Source of the DNA: Heliocidaris tuberculata
Lineage: Eukaryota; Echinodermata; Echinoidea; Camarodonta; Echinometridae
Assembly (NCBI GenBank): GCA_025618425.1
Contig: CM046833.1
Location: 124,001 to 188,000, forward strand
Reading direction: 5' to 3'
DNA length: 64,000 nucleotides
Shown: positions 20,843 through 31,957 of the stretch, piece by piece
How the letters are laid out: each line of letters starts with the position of its first letter
Numbering within the stretch: position 1 is the stretch's first letter
The notes under the pieces: generated by a model
What the model was told of the DNA's origin: nothing
Database searches by the model: none
Seen by the model: the letters and a program-made list of their open reading frames with translations, nothing else
Position numbers and translations under genes: made by a program

Positions 20843-21105
20843 GCAGACATACTGTAAATATTGTATATATTTGTATATAGTTGTTCTTGTGTATACAAAC
20901 TGATTGTGAATTATTGTTTCTCCAATACCCTGGAAGGGGTGACATGGGAAATAAAATCATTGTCATTGTCATTGTCATTGTCATTGTCATTGTCACCAGG
21001 GATCATTGGACCATTGTAAGTGCATGCGCAAAATCAAGCGTACTTATACCACAAAATTTAAATAATCCATGGTTTAGATTTAAACCTCCTTTGTGAATTC
21101 CGGCC
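18013..21105. mobile_element. Palindromic foldback element, right arm split by a LINE
   Basis: The left arm (18013-18204) begins GGCCGGAATTCACAAAGG. The right arm is its inverse, present as 18216-18302 and, after the LINE, 20995-21105. The centre lies near 18204-18220. Without the LINE the element is about 400 bp, almost a perfect palindrome. ATT on both outer sides could be a 3-bp target duplication. It has no coding capacity of its own. Confidence 0.75.
18303..20994 (+). mobile_element. CR1/L2-like non-LTR retrotransposon, 5'-truncated, frameshifted
   Basis: The element entered the right arm of the foldback; ACCAG (18298-18302 and 20995-20999) flanks it as a short target duplication. It encodes the RT half of ORF2. 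The endonuclease is missing. Visible are KCNKASGVDLILNE, then GYRENYSTSDH, FIDYKKAFDSIDRTS (motif A), IGVRQGENLSPLLFSLYIND (motif B), YADD (19372-19383) and a C-terminal Cys/His cluster CTLCRQNKIGDEFHYIFEC. Frameshifts near 18738, 19350 and 20275 break it. The 3' end is a (TCATTG)n tail at about 20957-20994, as in CR1/L2-type elements. A 44-base T-run lies at 20796-20840. Confidence 0.85.
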
Positions 21106-21109
21106 ATTG

Positions 21110-21476
21110 TGTTTGTTTTATATTTTTTTCTTTTCTGTAATTCCAAACTAGAAATATTCTGTTATTTTGACAAATAAAAGTGTTGGCAATTGGAATGCTA
21201 ATCGTATGTAAACAGTCCTCGGCCAGGGAATGAGCTGTGATATTAAATCTCGACTATTATTCATTTGATTATGTAATTATTTTGTCAATTTGTATGGGCC
21301 TCTAGGGTCAATATCAATAGTTTGTATATTTATGTATATTACAATAATTTGCAATTATATAATTTGTGTATTTATGTACTTGTCATGGAACCATTTATTT
21401 ATATATGGTGTTTTTTAATTTGTGAACAGAGCAACTTTCCCTTCTGGGACAAATAAAATGAACTTGAACTTGATTA
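21110..21476 (+). repeat. Probable LINE 3' tail fragment
   Basis: The stretch ends with TTCTGGGACAAATAAAATG followed by AACTTGAACTTGA, the type of 3' end seen in CR1/L2 elements (GGGACAAATAAA then short tandem repeats). No coding part remains. Confidence 0.45.
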
Positions 21477-21507
21477 TACCCACTAATGTATTTCCTCTCA
21501 TTGACAG

Positions 21508-21828
21508 GCTGGAACAGATGTTGCTGCATACACTGCAAGGAAACCAGCTAAACTCACCCAGCCATTCCTCCTGTGTCTTGGCCCAGAGGTTCGGCCAGAG
21601 CAGTTCTTCCTGGTCCTGGACAACAAGTGTGTGCCAGCTGGGGAGAATGTTGTGTTAGCGTTTGATCGGCTTTTCAAGGCCTTTTATGTCTTTGACGTCC
21701 ACTACCCCCCTTGCCTACATACTTTGTTTTTTTCATTCTTTGCAAGTGTGGTGTATCAATGCTCGGGAGATGCTCTTACCCCACAACTGAGAGCATTCCA
21801 CGTGCTTCTTACAAGTACGCAGTTGTAA
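21508..21828 (+). pseudogene. SAM-like pseudogene last exon
   Basis: Phase 0 acceptor (ttgacag, 21506-21507). The 106-codon open frame joins exon 4 directly: AGTDVAAYTARKPAKLTQPF, LLCLGPEVRPEQFFLVLDNK, then AFDRLFKAFYVFDVHYP and a final aromatic helix, with TAA at 21826-21828. The C-terminal pattern QPF-LCLG-EQFF-V-D-AFD-LFK-FYVF-YP is what I know from this family. The exon itself has no stop or shift; only exons 2 and 3 are broken. Confidence 0.72.
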
Positions 21829-22120
21829 AGGAGAGGCATTATTCAATAGGCCAGCAACCGCAATGGGTGTTCCCATTTACTGGGATATTTTTTTTACTGA
21901 CACCGTGACACGCTTTTCCTGACACAGTTTTTCCCATTCACTTTTGTACAGGGTCGCATGTCATGAGGTGGTGTAATTTGGGTTACATGGTCAAAATGGG
22001 CAAAAAACATTTTTTTTAATATCATGTAGGTACTATCACCCTCTTCTAATTCAAGCAAGTTTTAAACCAAATATCACCTCAGTTTTAGCATTATTAGCTA
22101 ATTAGTGGTTAAGTACTCCA
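21829..22120. other. 3' flank, no gene seen
   Basis: AT-rich sequence after the last SAM-like exon. No clear polyadenylation signal stands out. Confidence 0.4.
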
Positions 22121-22635
22121 CATAGCAACAACCTTTTACCTTCCCTTTCCCATCACAACCTTCATTCTTCATTACTGTTTATGTTCATGCCTTCTGATTG
22201 AAAAAAGAAAAAAAAATTTGTAATTTGTACATTTTTCTTGCCAAAAAGTGTTAAAGTTATTTGAGTTGAAAAAATGATAATGAAATTTGCACTTAATTGT
22301 CTCTTGTATGATTTATTTTTGTTTGTACATGCTATTATGTTGATCATTGTATTTTGATGTACAGGTGAAAGCGATTTGAAGAGAGTTTGAAGTTGAAAAT
22401 GATTAAGCTGATGCTTACAGTTTTATTATTGCATCAACTACATGTATGTTAACTGTTATGGGATCATTAATTCCTAAAACATCAAAGATAATTAAATTGA
22501 TTACGAGGATGATTATGATGATGATAATGATTATGATGATCATGATTATGATGACGGTGATGACGATAATGCTGATGATAGTAATGAAGAATGAAGGTTG
22601 TGATGGGAAAGGGAAGGTAAAAGGTTGTTGCTATG
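22121..22635. repeat. Perfect 55-bp inverted repeat with 405-bp spacer
   Basis: Positions 22121-22175 and 22581-22635 are exact reverse complements (55 of 55 by eye). The spacer includes an imperfect (ATG)n tract at about 22507-22590. This could be a miniature transposon or a recent inverted duplication; no target duplication was found. Confidence 0.8.
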
Positions 22636-22890
22636 TAGGGCAAGCTACTTTCTGGTTATATGGACAGAGCTGTGAAAGTCGACAAGGGACTAGCAATGAA
22701 CGACCTCACTCGGGCATTAACTGCTACTGGGGCTCAAATTCCAATCAATTTCAAGTTGTTGCTATATCGGGCAGAGGTTCCAACAGTCCAATAAACCATT
22801 TAAAGAGATAGACTGACAATAGGAAGGGTAGGGGATAAGAGAGGTAGTTTCATGTTCATGATAAACCTTGTGTACAGCTATTACCCCTCA

Positions 22891-23323
22891 GGACTTTTCA
22901 TGCAAAAGGGACTAAATCCAACTTTTCATGCAAAAGGGACTAAATCCCAAAAAATAATTAATATAGAAAATTATATAAAATTTAAGACATCTGCAGGATT
23001 TTTTAATTGTCATTTTTGTTACCTATATTGATGACTCTTAAACATAGTAGAAGAACTTCTTGAATGGAAACATAGAATGGTGTGAAACAAAAAACCTTGA
23101 TTCACGAAGAATTAGCTAAAGTGGATTTAGTCCCTTTTGCATGAAAAGTGTTTTGGATTTAGGCCCTTTTGAATGAAAACATGAATTTCATGTCCATTGT
23201 TAATAAACTTCCTGAAACTTTTGGGAGTTGGACTATAGTCAGTTTGATGCACATGGTGAATGTCTATGTAAGCATGCAAAAAACTGCCAAATGATAAAAA
23301 ATGGATTTAGTCCCTTTTGCATG
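22891..23323. repeat. Five copies of an ATGCAAAAGGGACTAAATCC motif in mixed orientation
   Basis: Two direct copies lie at 22896-22919 and 22926-22947. Three inverted copies lie at about 23122-23149, 23155-23180 (diverged) and 23302-23323. The motif includes the octamer-like ATGCAAA. The pattern looks like the subterminal repeats of a small DNA transposon. Confidence 0.5.
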
Positions 23324-24114
23324 TCAGCTCTTCATTTGTATTAAACAACTGAATTTTAAAAGTTCCCATTTTTTTTATAAACAGGAGCTGATGGACTTCT
23401 TATATTTTGAAGTATTACAATTTATATAGGAAATGAAGTAGGGATTAGTTGAAATCACATTTATCTCTTAACGTTTTGATAAAGTAGGAGCTGATGTGAA
23501 TTAGATTTGACAAGTAAAACTGACACAAGGAAGGAAGCAAGGAATAGTTTGAGATTGCTATTGGCCTCTTCAAAATGGTTGTTAATGGTAGCTGATGATG
23601 GATTGAAGTCAGTTTAATGTTTATTTGATTGTATTGCAATTTTCAAACTGATTTTAATGGAATTAAAAATGTTGAATATTAAATATGAAAAAAAAAACCA
23701 CCAACAAACAGAACTAAAGACTTTTCTTTAAAAGAAACAGCTTAACCCTTCGAGTAATTGCTTGATCCATCAATGTATTGTCATATTGTGCCAAGATCGA
23801 ATGAGTTACATGTATATCCATGTGACAGAGGTGTGAGCTTATTCAGTTACAGCCTATTGGTTCTGTACAGTTCTGTATTTGCAAATATTTCCCAAATGTT
23901 GTATATGATTTTAGTCTGTAATCCAGCTGTTTCAAAATTTTTAATGCAATGTTTTGATTGTCTCTGTTCAAATGGACATTGGGCATTCACAAATATACAT
24001 ATCAAATAAAGGTATGCATATTAGCCTGAATGAAGACTAACACATACAACAGCACTAAATATTTAGCAACCAGTGAATTGTTGGACCGAATAATTGGTTG
24101 TTCCTGCTTATTGA
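23324..24114. other. No gene seen
   Basis: AT-rich sequence, no recognised repeat or coding potential. Confidence 0.5.
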
Positions 24115-24366
24115 GAGTGAAAGTCTGATATTCAAGAGTGAAAATCTGCTGAAAGAGGAGTGAAATGCATTAAGAGTGAAAAAGGAGTGAAATTTTGGTG
24201 GAAATATGTTCGTCTTTTTTCATTCTTTGGGGGTGAAATTTCTGTTCACTCTATATTCACTCCATAATGAGTGATCACTGACGTCACTACCCAGGGGAGT
24301 GAAAATCGAGTGAAAATTCACTCATTTTTGTTTAGAGAGATAATGTATATAATATATAATATATAT

Positions 24367-24416
<50 letters not shown>

Positions 24417-24420
24417 AGAT
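24115..24420. repeat. GAGTGAA-rich repeat copy 2 plus (AT)n
   Basis: GAGTGAAA motifs recur from 24115 to 24330, followed by an (AT)n run at 24340-24412. It is the counterpart of 5586-5850. Confidence 0.6.
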
Positions 24421-24963
24421 AATATATCCCAGTATTATCAAAGTGCGACAATCATTCTGGGTTGCCAAGTCCAACTTATTAAACTGGTCAAGCGGGGTAT
24501 TAAGTGTTGCTCCCGGGTCTCCCTCAACGTGGAATCGGCAAAGGCCTTGCAAATAAAAACAAACAAATATTGACTAAACTGTACAGGTTTCTTTTTTCTC
24601 TCTATAAGCTGGTCATAATTGTTCCTGGAACCAGACCACCGGCTCCTGCCGTGCTGAGCTGGTGTCGGCTTATTAAGACCAAAACTATATATAAATATAT
24701 ATATATTAAAAATTAAAAAAAAGACAAGAATCAGAGCAAACGTCTAGCGTATGGCAGCGAAAGCAAATACATATACTATGATAAAGTAAAAAAACAAAAA
24801 CAAACAAACAAACAAAAAACAATCAAAATAAAAACCTCCAAAGGCCTATGTACGTTGAGGGGGGGGGGGGGGGGGGCTTGTGGCTGTGTCCTCCCCCTTT
24901 AAAAACTTGCCGTTGGTACTACTATACCCATGTCGAGGAGAAAATGTCGCATATTCATTTCTA
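24421..24963. other. Unassigned sequence with poly-G run
   Basis: Mostly anonymous, moderately GC-rich at 24440-24660, then A-rich, then a G-run at 24859-24876. No reading frame with a recognisable domain. Confidence 0.4.
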
Positions 24964-25106
24964 TCTACCGAGTTTATTGTCGGGGAGCAATTGTCGCATA
25001 TTTATTTTTATCGACGGAGCATAATCGTCGGAGCAATTATCGCAGGAGCAATTGACGTCGGAGCAATTATCGCAGGAGCAATTTCCGCGGAGCATTTGTC
25101 GTATAT
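24964..25106. repeat. CAATTG minisatellite, short second copy
   Basis: Units of the form GGAGCAATTATCGCA repeat several times. These are the reverse complement of the 15-bp units at 4930-5470. Confidence 0.8.
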
Positions 25107-25289
25107 CTAGGAGTCATACATCAGGTACTCCATATAATAGACTATTGCAATAGTCTAGGTTACACATGACAAATGCATGCAATAATTTTTCAGTGGTTTC
25201 TTTGTCAATACATGGTCAAATTTTAATATGAATGTTAAAAAGTATATGGTCGAATTTTGCCAATTTTATGCAATGGAAATGATGCAGAA

Positions 25290-25884
25290 CGGCCTTTAGA
25301 ACTGATATAACTGTGCATCAAATAGAACACCGAGGTTTCTCGCTTTCTTGACGGGGCAACCTCTACACCATCGATTTCAAAAGGCCGCAAAGGCACATGA
25401 CATCGAAGTCAAGATTTGATATGCAGAAATTCTGTGTGTGTATGTTTTGTTTTTGTTTTGTTTTTGTTTTTGTTTGTTTTTGTTTTTGTTTTTTATTACT
25501 ATTCAACTTTAGGCCATTCAACCTTGCCCACTCTTTAATTTCCTTGATAAAACTCAACACTTCTTCATTAAAAGATGACTTACATGATATATTTAAATTT
25601 GAGTATCAAAAAGAACATTTTAGACAAACCATAGCATGATAGGAATCAAATTTAAATAATATTTTCTAGAGGTGATGTATACATTGTAATTACTAAGGGT
25701 CCGGTTGCGTTGGTGTGTAATCTGATGACTGCACACCATTGATCAAGACATTTTGAGTACCAGATGTTAGATATGTGCGAAACCAGTCCAGTGAACGGTC
25801 TAGGACCCCCAACCAAAGTGACATCCGTTCCAAGATGGTGTCATGGCGTATTGTGTCGAACGCAGATAAATTGTCTAGAAGAAC
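25290..25884 (-). pseudogene. Decayed LINE reverse transcriptase fragments
   Basis: On the minus strand, 25884 down to 25693 reads VLLDNLSAFDTIRHDTILER, then LDWFRTYLTSGTQNVLINGV, the motif A region of CR1/L2-like RTs. Further along, 25560-25470 gives EIKEWARLNGLKLNSNK, and 25350-25300 gives ARNLGVLFDAQL, the usual downstream motifs. The catalytic YADD part between them is missing and an (AAAAC)n-type insertion sits at 25440-25495. The fragment is clearly dead. Confidence 0.75.
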
Positions 25885-25899
25885 CCAAATTACCTCATG

Positions 25900-26820
25900 G
25901 CCTTTGGGGGCAATTCCATAATTGGTAACGTTACATTTTCAAGGGAAATTTCCCCTTTCGTGCCTGATTATAAGAAAACTTATGCATTTTCAATCTCTGT
26001 AATTACACCAGGGGTAATTCTTGTGTAGCCGTTTAACTTGTGTAAAGATATGATAATTTGGGCTTTGATTGAAGGTATGGCGGCGTATAAATTCGGTTAG
26101 TAACGTTACAAAGAGGGACATTAAAACAATTAGGAATCTTTGCACAGACATAAGACGCCTAATGAGCAAATGTAGATGTAATTATATTTATTCATTTACC
26201 TTGCAGGTTTTAATATTTTTTTCCGGTGTGAAAGTTTAAACAATTCACAATTTTATATTTAAGTGATATTTAATAACGACGGCCTAATAGTCATGTTGCA
26301 GTGGTAACGTCACCCCTTGCAAAATCATGAATAAAATAATAATGCTCCTCAAATGTTATTCTTGAAAATTATATTAACTAATTATATAGAAAGTGTTTGT
26401 GCTATGTACCGACCCCCCCCCCCACCCTACCAGTATACAACAGGAGGAAAATAAATATCAAAATATTGATATCATCAAGATTACCTGCTAGCTAGAGCTG
26501 AACCTTCACAGTGCCTTTACTTGATTTTACGTCCAATGATTATTCCCCGAACCATATCCAGTATCATTCCATAAAAAAAAGTTTGTAAGATAATCTTTGC
26601 TCAAAATCTTGCAATTGTATTGGTATGCATTTCTTTTAAGAGCTCCATCTCTATCATGTAGCAGTCCTCTTCCTCCCTCGTTAGTTCCTCATCTCTTTCT
26701 TCCCTCTCTTTGTCGGCTCCTCTCTTCTCTTCTTATATTCATATTTTATCTGTATTTGTGCATTAGGGCTTACCAGACACAAATCATTTTAACGAGCGCT
26801 CCTTCTCCTTTGTATTAATA
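25900..26820. other. No gene seen
   Basis: AT-rich region with a C-run at 26411-26422 and pyrimidine-rich stretch at 26660-26740. No exon or repeat recognised. Confidence 0.5.
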
Positions 26821-26852
26821 TTTGTTTCATCTTAACTTTCAATTAGTTTGTA

Positions 26853-26868
26853 ATAATAATAATAATAA

Positions 26869-26938
<70 letters not shown>

Positions 26939-26953
26939 AGTAGTAGTAGTAGT

Positions 26954-27003
<50 letters not shown>
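26853..27003. repeat. Compound microsatellite (AAT)n-(AGT)n-(AAT)n
   Basis: Runs of AAT, then GTA/AGT about 70 bases long, then AAT again. The poly-serine and poly-isoleucine frame here is an artefact. Confidence 0.95.
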
Positions 27004-27006
<3 letters not shown>

Positions 27007-28733
27007 TAGAACTTTAATTCGTCACTGAAGACGAATTAGGTGGTCTGTCTGCTCACTGGCAAATTGCTTTGTAAGATGGCATAATATTTGTGCAAGATAA
27101 TAATCCTGATAATGTTGACAATGGATGGAGACTTGCGTCAAAGAAAATCGGACAATTTCATATTGCATTATACATGGGAGATTAACCCATAGGTTTAATA
27201 AACGACAGGCATTCATATTTCGCATAGGGTTGTACACAAACTACTTTACACTACTTTCCAATAGACATAACACTCAAAATTAAAAACTTTATTACATTGT
27301 TTGTGATTGTATATGTTATAGTAGTCGAAGCAGATGGTAAAATGAAAGGCAAAAAGAAGAAAAAAAAATGGGGGAAAATGGACCCACCGGCGTTCGAACC
27401 TTGGTCAGCGGGATGGGAGGCAAGTGCTTTACCAATAGACCAACAATTTTCCAATATAGATAACACGTAAGCGAAAACGGGATTCTCAAATGGCATTTTG
27501 TAGTTAAGAAATGTGCATGATCCCGACATCTGATCAAAAATTGGAGGAAGCTTGTGAAAGTTTTTAGTTTCAGCTATAACATACTCAAATTTGAAAGAAA
27601 ATCGAGCAGAAATAACAGAGATACTGCTCAAAGAAGACTGGAATGAAGAATCAAGATTTGAGAAAAAGTCATGTCCCATAGAGAATACACGCAAAATGTA
27701 TAAAATTGACATTCCTCTTTTAATCGCAAAAAAATACGCCACGATGCCTTTGTCAAAATGAAAAATGGAAAAAAGTGAAACTGATCTTGTAGAGAAATGT
27801 CTCAGCTACAACATATCAAAATTTGGATGAAAATCGACAACCTATTACTGAAATATTATCAAATAAATACAAAAATAATGACGTCATTTTTTCAAAATCA
27901 TTTTTTTTTTTAGTTCATAGGCAAAAATGATGTCAGAACATACGATTGGACAAAATTATACATGAATTCAAATCTACAACTCACAGGCTTTCGGAATGTG
28001 TGATAAAATTTGGGGGTATCTAGGCATTCTGACAAGTTATGGCGGATTCCATATAGGCATGTTTTTACCACTTTTTACATTATATTGCTCATTGACGCGC
28101 GCATGAATTTTAAAGTTTGACGCGCGCCTGTGGCATTATAGAATGTCGAGAATAACTGTAAATAGTTGGAAATTGTCAAGAATAGTGTCAGGAATACAAA
28201 CCATGCGAATATATGACGTTTTTACGTTCAGTACGCGCTGCGCGCGCATAACGCACACGCGGACGCGCACGCACGGAAAATTTTAAAATGCTTAAAATGT
28301 CTTGAACCGTACTCTAATTTGATTAAAAAGTGATTTTGAGCATTTTTTAATTTTGACGCGCGCGTACGTGCGCGTCATCATGCGCGCGCAGATTTTGTTA
28401 AAATTCTATGTTGACCCTTGTTCATGAGTGTCAAATAGGGTTCTTTTTTTTATGACTCGTTATGAAGATATGATCGATAATGTGATTTCACAAAATGGCG
28501 CCTGGATGACGTGACGATGACCTGACGATCTTGAAAAAGATGCCCGAACTTGATCCTATGGGACCTGATGACTGACAAAAAATTTGCAGAAAATTGACTA
28601 AGCAGATTTTGAGGAATCATGGACACAAGAAAGGGGGGGGGGGGTGGGAGATACAAATAGAGAATAAAGAATAAATAAAGAAAATTCTGACGAAATTAAA
28701 AGGTGGTCTGTCGATACCGACAGACCACCTAAT
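27004..28733 (+). repeat. Interspersed repeat A, copy 2
   Basis: This copy is homologous to 2216-4412 with the same start (CACTGAAGACGAATTAGG), tRNA-like segment (27380-27447, minus), CpG-rich alternating tracts (28232-28276 and 28356-28390) and terminal GACAGACCACCT hairpin (28705-28733). It is about 450 bases shorter because of internal deletions. Confidence 0.7.
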
Positions 28734-28738
28734 AATAA

Positions 28739-29057
28739 TTCGTATCCGGACACCTACTCCCTGGACAACCACCCCCCGGATAACCACCCCCCGGATAACC
28801 ACCCCTAGGATAACCACTCTCTAGGACAACTACGCCCTAGGACAACTACCCCCTAGGGCAACCACCCCCTAGGACGACTACCCCCGGGACAATTACCCTC
28901 TAGGATGATTACTAGGATAATCATCCTAGAGGGTAATTGTCCCGGGGGGTAGTTCGTCCTAGAGGGTGATTGCCCTAGGGGGTAGTTGTCCTAGAGGGTG
29001 GTTATCCTAGGGGTGGTTATCCGGGGGGTGGTTGTCCAGGGGGTAGGTGTCCTAGAA
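28739..29057. repeat. Foldback minisatellite of about 16-bp CCTAGG-containing units
   Basis: The left half reads units like CCTAGGACAACTACCCC; the right half is the inverted form GGGGTAGTTGTCCTAG, with the centre near 28912. Outer ends match: CGGACACCTACTCCCTGG at the left and the complement of it at 29040-29053. A second, one-armed block lies at 41696-42172. Confidence 0.8.
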
Positions 29058-29061
29058 CCAA

Positions 29062-29270
29062 TAATGATATATTACATTTATATAGCGCATGAAGTGAATA
29101 CTTTAGTGCCCTTTGCAATGTTATTTATTATTGCACCTTGTCATTGCATTTCAAGCCTGTACACAAGTGTGCGCCATCGCCACTCTTTAGGGAGCATTCC
29201 TACCATTCATAATACACTGTATTATTTGAACATGTTGTAGAATGTTTGAATAATTATGAGTTGAAGAACT
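29062..29270. repeat. Probable dispersed repeat fragment
   Basis: The segment starting ACATTTATATAGCGCATG is of a type commonly repeated in invertebrate genomes. No coding content. Assignment is tentative. Confidence 0.3.
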
Positions 29271-29311
29271 TTTTTTATATATGAATTGACTTGTTCCTGA
29301 AAATGCACTAG

Positions 29312-29551
29312 AATCGTCTGACGAAAAATGGCCAACTACAATGAAACTCGAGCAGATTGTCCAGTTGGTTGCTCCACCAGAGATGATACGGCTTTGCAAG
29401 GCTCTTCACATCACCTATACTCCAGATGATCTTGCAGATGAGAAGAAACGGTTGAAAGTGATGTGTAGATGGAGAGATGAAATGAGTGAACTTGATCAGA
29501 AAAAGATACATAAAGAACTATCGACAGCCTTGAAATCAATAAATTTTGAGC
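29312..29551 (+). CDS. Death-fold-like domain exon D4 (internal exon)
   Basis: This exon has 240 bases (80 codons), acceptor tgcactag (AG 29310-29311), donor gtgagt at 29552, and phase 1 at both ends. The domain reads EKWPTTMKLEQIVQLV, then LCKALHITYTPDDLADEKKR and VMCRWRDEM, ending STALKSINF. It is one of four close paralogues (D4-D7). Compared with D5 and D7 the ancestral acceptor (CCAAG before the GATGCACTCGAA-equivalent) is lost here, and a CTAG a few codons later is the best available site, so the exon is slightly shorter. CRWRDE corresponds to the helix-5 tryptophan of Death domains. Confidence 0.72.
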
Positions 29552-30224
29552 GTGAGTAAATAGCCAATGAAAATGGATATCTACATCAGTAATCAATATC
29601 ATTTCCCCCTAATTGGAAAAGTAGGCCATGTTTTGTAGATATTCGCTTAAATTCATTGAATATCATGTTAAGTAAAGGGATTCAATAGTAATTCACGTTT
29701 TTAAGTTTAGGAGATGAAAGCTCTTTCTAAAATATTGACGTTGTCCGGAGATATTATTGACAACCACACCAGGAGATGTCAATGGCTGCAGGCTGAATCC
29801 GTTACTAATCATTAGACTAATATTATAGTTAAGTAGTTTAAATAATAAATTCCGAATATATTGTTTTAAAAACATCCTTACGATTATAATACAGGCCTTT
29901 TGTGGAAAATACATGTGAAGTATATAAAACGTATGACTACGGATAACTAGGGTATACTGTGATGTGCTCAAACAAAGTATTCTTATTTTAAAAAAATGTT
30001 GAGTAATATCATGTGCTTCTTCACTATGGTTTACCTAGGCATTAACAACATATGTTTAAACTAAGAAATAAGATAAAACAAATGAAGATCATAGGAATCG
30101 AAGTATGTTAAACACATTTCAGTTCCCATATTATGTTTATTATGTTTATGTTCCTAAAAAATGAGTACGATTGTTAACATTTCTTAATCCGTTTCGTCTA
30201 TGAAATATATATTGTTTCTCCAAG
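29552..30224 (+). other. Intron between D4 and D5
   Basis: AT-rich. Parts of this intron (for example GGCTGAATCCGTTACTAATC near 29791) recur in the introns before D6 and D7, showing that exon and intron were duplicated together. Confidence 0.55.
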
Positions 30225-30473
30225 ATTCTCTCGAAGCGTCTAACGAGAAGTGGCCCACTGAAATGCAGGTCGAACAGATTGTCAAGCTGGTCCCTCTATC
30301 ACAGATGATACAGCTCTGCAAGGCTCTTCACATCACCTGTACTTCAGGTGATCTTGCTGATGAGGGGAAACGGTTGGAAGTGATGTGTAGATGGAGAGAT
30401 GGAATTAGTAAGCTGGAACAGAAGGAAAAGCACAAAGCCCTATCGACAGCATTGAAATCAGTAGGATTTGAGC
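30225..30473 (+). CDS. Death-fold-like domain exon D5 (internal exon)
   Basis: This exon has 249 bases (83 codons), acceptor tttctccaag (AG 30223-30224), donor gtaagt at 30474, phase 1-1. It reads SLEASNEKWPTEMQVEQIV, LCKALHITCTSGDLADEGKR, VMCRWRDGI and STALKSVGFE. It is the paralogue with the best acceptor and donor. The lysine/glutamate-rich helix after the tryptophan (KLEQKEKHKAL) is conserved in D4, D6 and D7. I infer a Death-fold interaction module. Confidence 0.74.
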
Positions 30474-30862
30474 GTAAGTATAATATACCTTAAAACCGAT
30501 GTCTATATCAGTAATCAATATAATTTTCCTGCTCGGAAAGTAGGCCATATTTTGTAAATGAATATTTGCTTGAACTATGTGAATCTCGGGTTATGTGAAG
30601 AAAGTTTTTAAAGTAGTAATTCTTGTTTTTTTTTAGGGTACCTGAGGCCTGAAAAAATAATTTGTGTATGGTTAACTTACACAAAATCAACCCCAGAAAA
30701 CTTAACACGACATTCAAAGGTGACAGCATACAGGAGATATTGATTTTTGAAAATAAAATACCCCCCAAAATTAATATAAATAAGACTTGAGCAAAGACTA
30801 GTTGATCGATCACGATAGCTCTCCTAACGATATATTGATTCAAGAACGTCTTCATTTTCCAT
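30474..30862 (+). other. Intron start before satellite
   Basis: AT-rich sequence leading to the satellite array. No gene seen. Confidence 0.5.
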
Positions 30863-31600
30863 TTTCGATTCGATAAATATATTTTGCGACTTAGTTCTAA
30901 TTTATTTGTCTTCAATTTGGTCTGTAGATTGTTTGTAATTTATGCGCCTAACCAATTTTCTATTCGATATAAACATTTTGCGTTGTATACTTCATCCATT
31001 TGATGTTTTATTTGGGTTGTATAATTATTATCCATAATTTACGCGCCAAATCAATTACCAATCGATAAAAAAACATTTTGCGTTGTATACTTCATTCATT
31101 TCATATTGCATTTGGGTTGTAAAATCCCTAATTTAAGCGCCAAATCAATTTTCGATTCCATATATGTATTTTGCGTCTTAGTTCTAGTTTGTTTGTTTCA
31201 TTTGGTCGGTAGATTCTTCGTACTTTATTCGCCGAATCCAATTTTCTATTCGATATAAACAGTTTGCGTTGTATACTTCATCCATTTGATGTTTTATTTG
31301 GGTTGTAGATTCTCAAAAAAATTACGCGCCAAGCCGCCAACTTATAATGTTCATTTCGATAAAAACATTTTGCGTTGTAGACTTCATTCATTTCATATTT
31401 TATTTGGGTTGTATATTATCCCTAAGTTAAGCGCCAAATCAATTTTCGATTCGATTTATGTATTTTGCGTCTTAGTTCTAATTTAAATTTATTTGTTGTT
31501 TCATTTGGTCTGTAGATTCTTTGTAATTTATGGGCCGAACCAATTTTCTATTCGATATATGTATTTTGCGTCTTAGTTCTAATTTATTTGTTGTTTCATT

Positions 31601-31788
31601 CAGGGGCGGATCCAGGATTTCGTATAAGGGGGGGGGGGGGGCACACAAATGCAGGATTGTCAACTTTGGGAAACTGCTTGGAGGAAGACCCATATTTTTT
31701 TGGTCTCTCGCCAGCCCTCCAAAAGTCGCTCAGTGGGGGGGGGGGGGGGGGGTTCTGGGGTCCAGTTCCCCTCCATAATTCTCTGACA

Positions 31789-31825
<37 letters not shown>

Positions 31826-31957
31826 TTTTCGGCTCGAAAAGGGGGGGGGGGCACAATCGCAAATAGGGGGGGGGGGGCACATTGCATTGTTTTCCCTCAA
31901 AGGGGGGGGGGGGCACGGGCCGGGATTGCCCCCCCCCCCCCCCTGGATCCGCCACTG
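31601..31957. mobile_element. hAT-like miniature element inserted in the satellite
   Basis: It begins CAGGGGCGGATCCAGG, ends with CCTGGATCCGCCACTG, and is flanked by a perfect 8-bp duplication GTTTCATT (31593-31600 and 31958-31965) taken from the satellite. The interior is dominated by poly-G, poly-A and poly-C runs. 8-bp duplications and CA-G ends are the hallmark of hAT transposons. Confidence 0.85.

Larger units (their letters stand above)
6092..21828 (+). pseudogene. SAM-like multi-exon gene, disabled and interrupted by transposons
   Basis: Five exon-like segments on the plus strand (6092-6170, 15926-16088, 16953-17100, 17711-17844, 21508-21828) match in order a family of invertebrate and fish proteins that start with a short SAM-like domain and are usually annotated as SAM domain-containing 3-like or uncharacterised. 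All segments have GT-AG borders, and phases match from the second segment onward. The gene is broken by one frameshift in exon 2 and two in-frame stops in exon 3. Exons that should lie between the SAM-like start and the second segment were not found. Intron 1 holds the DIRS element; the last intron holds the foldback element with its LINE. The function of the family is not established. Confidence 0.65.
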
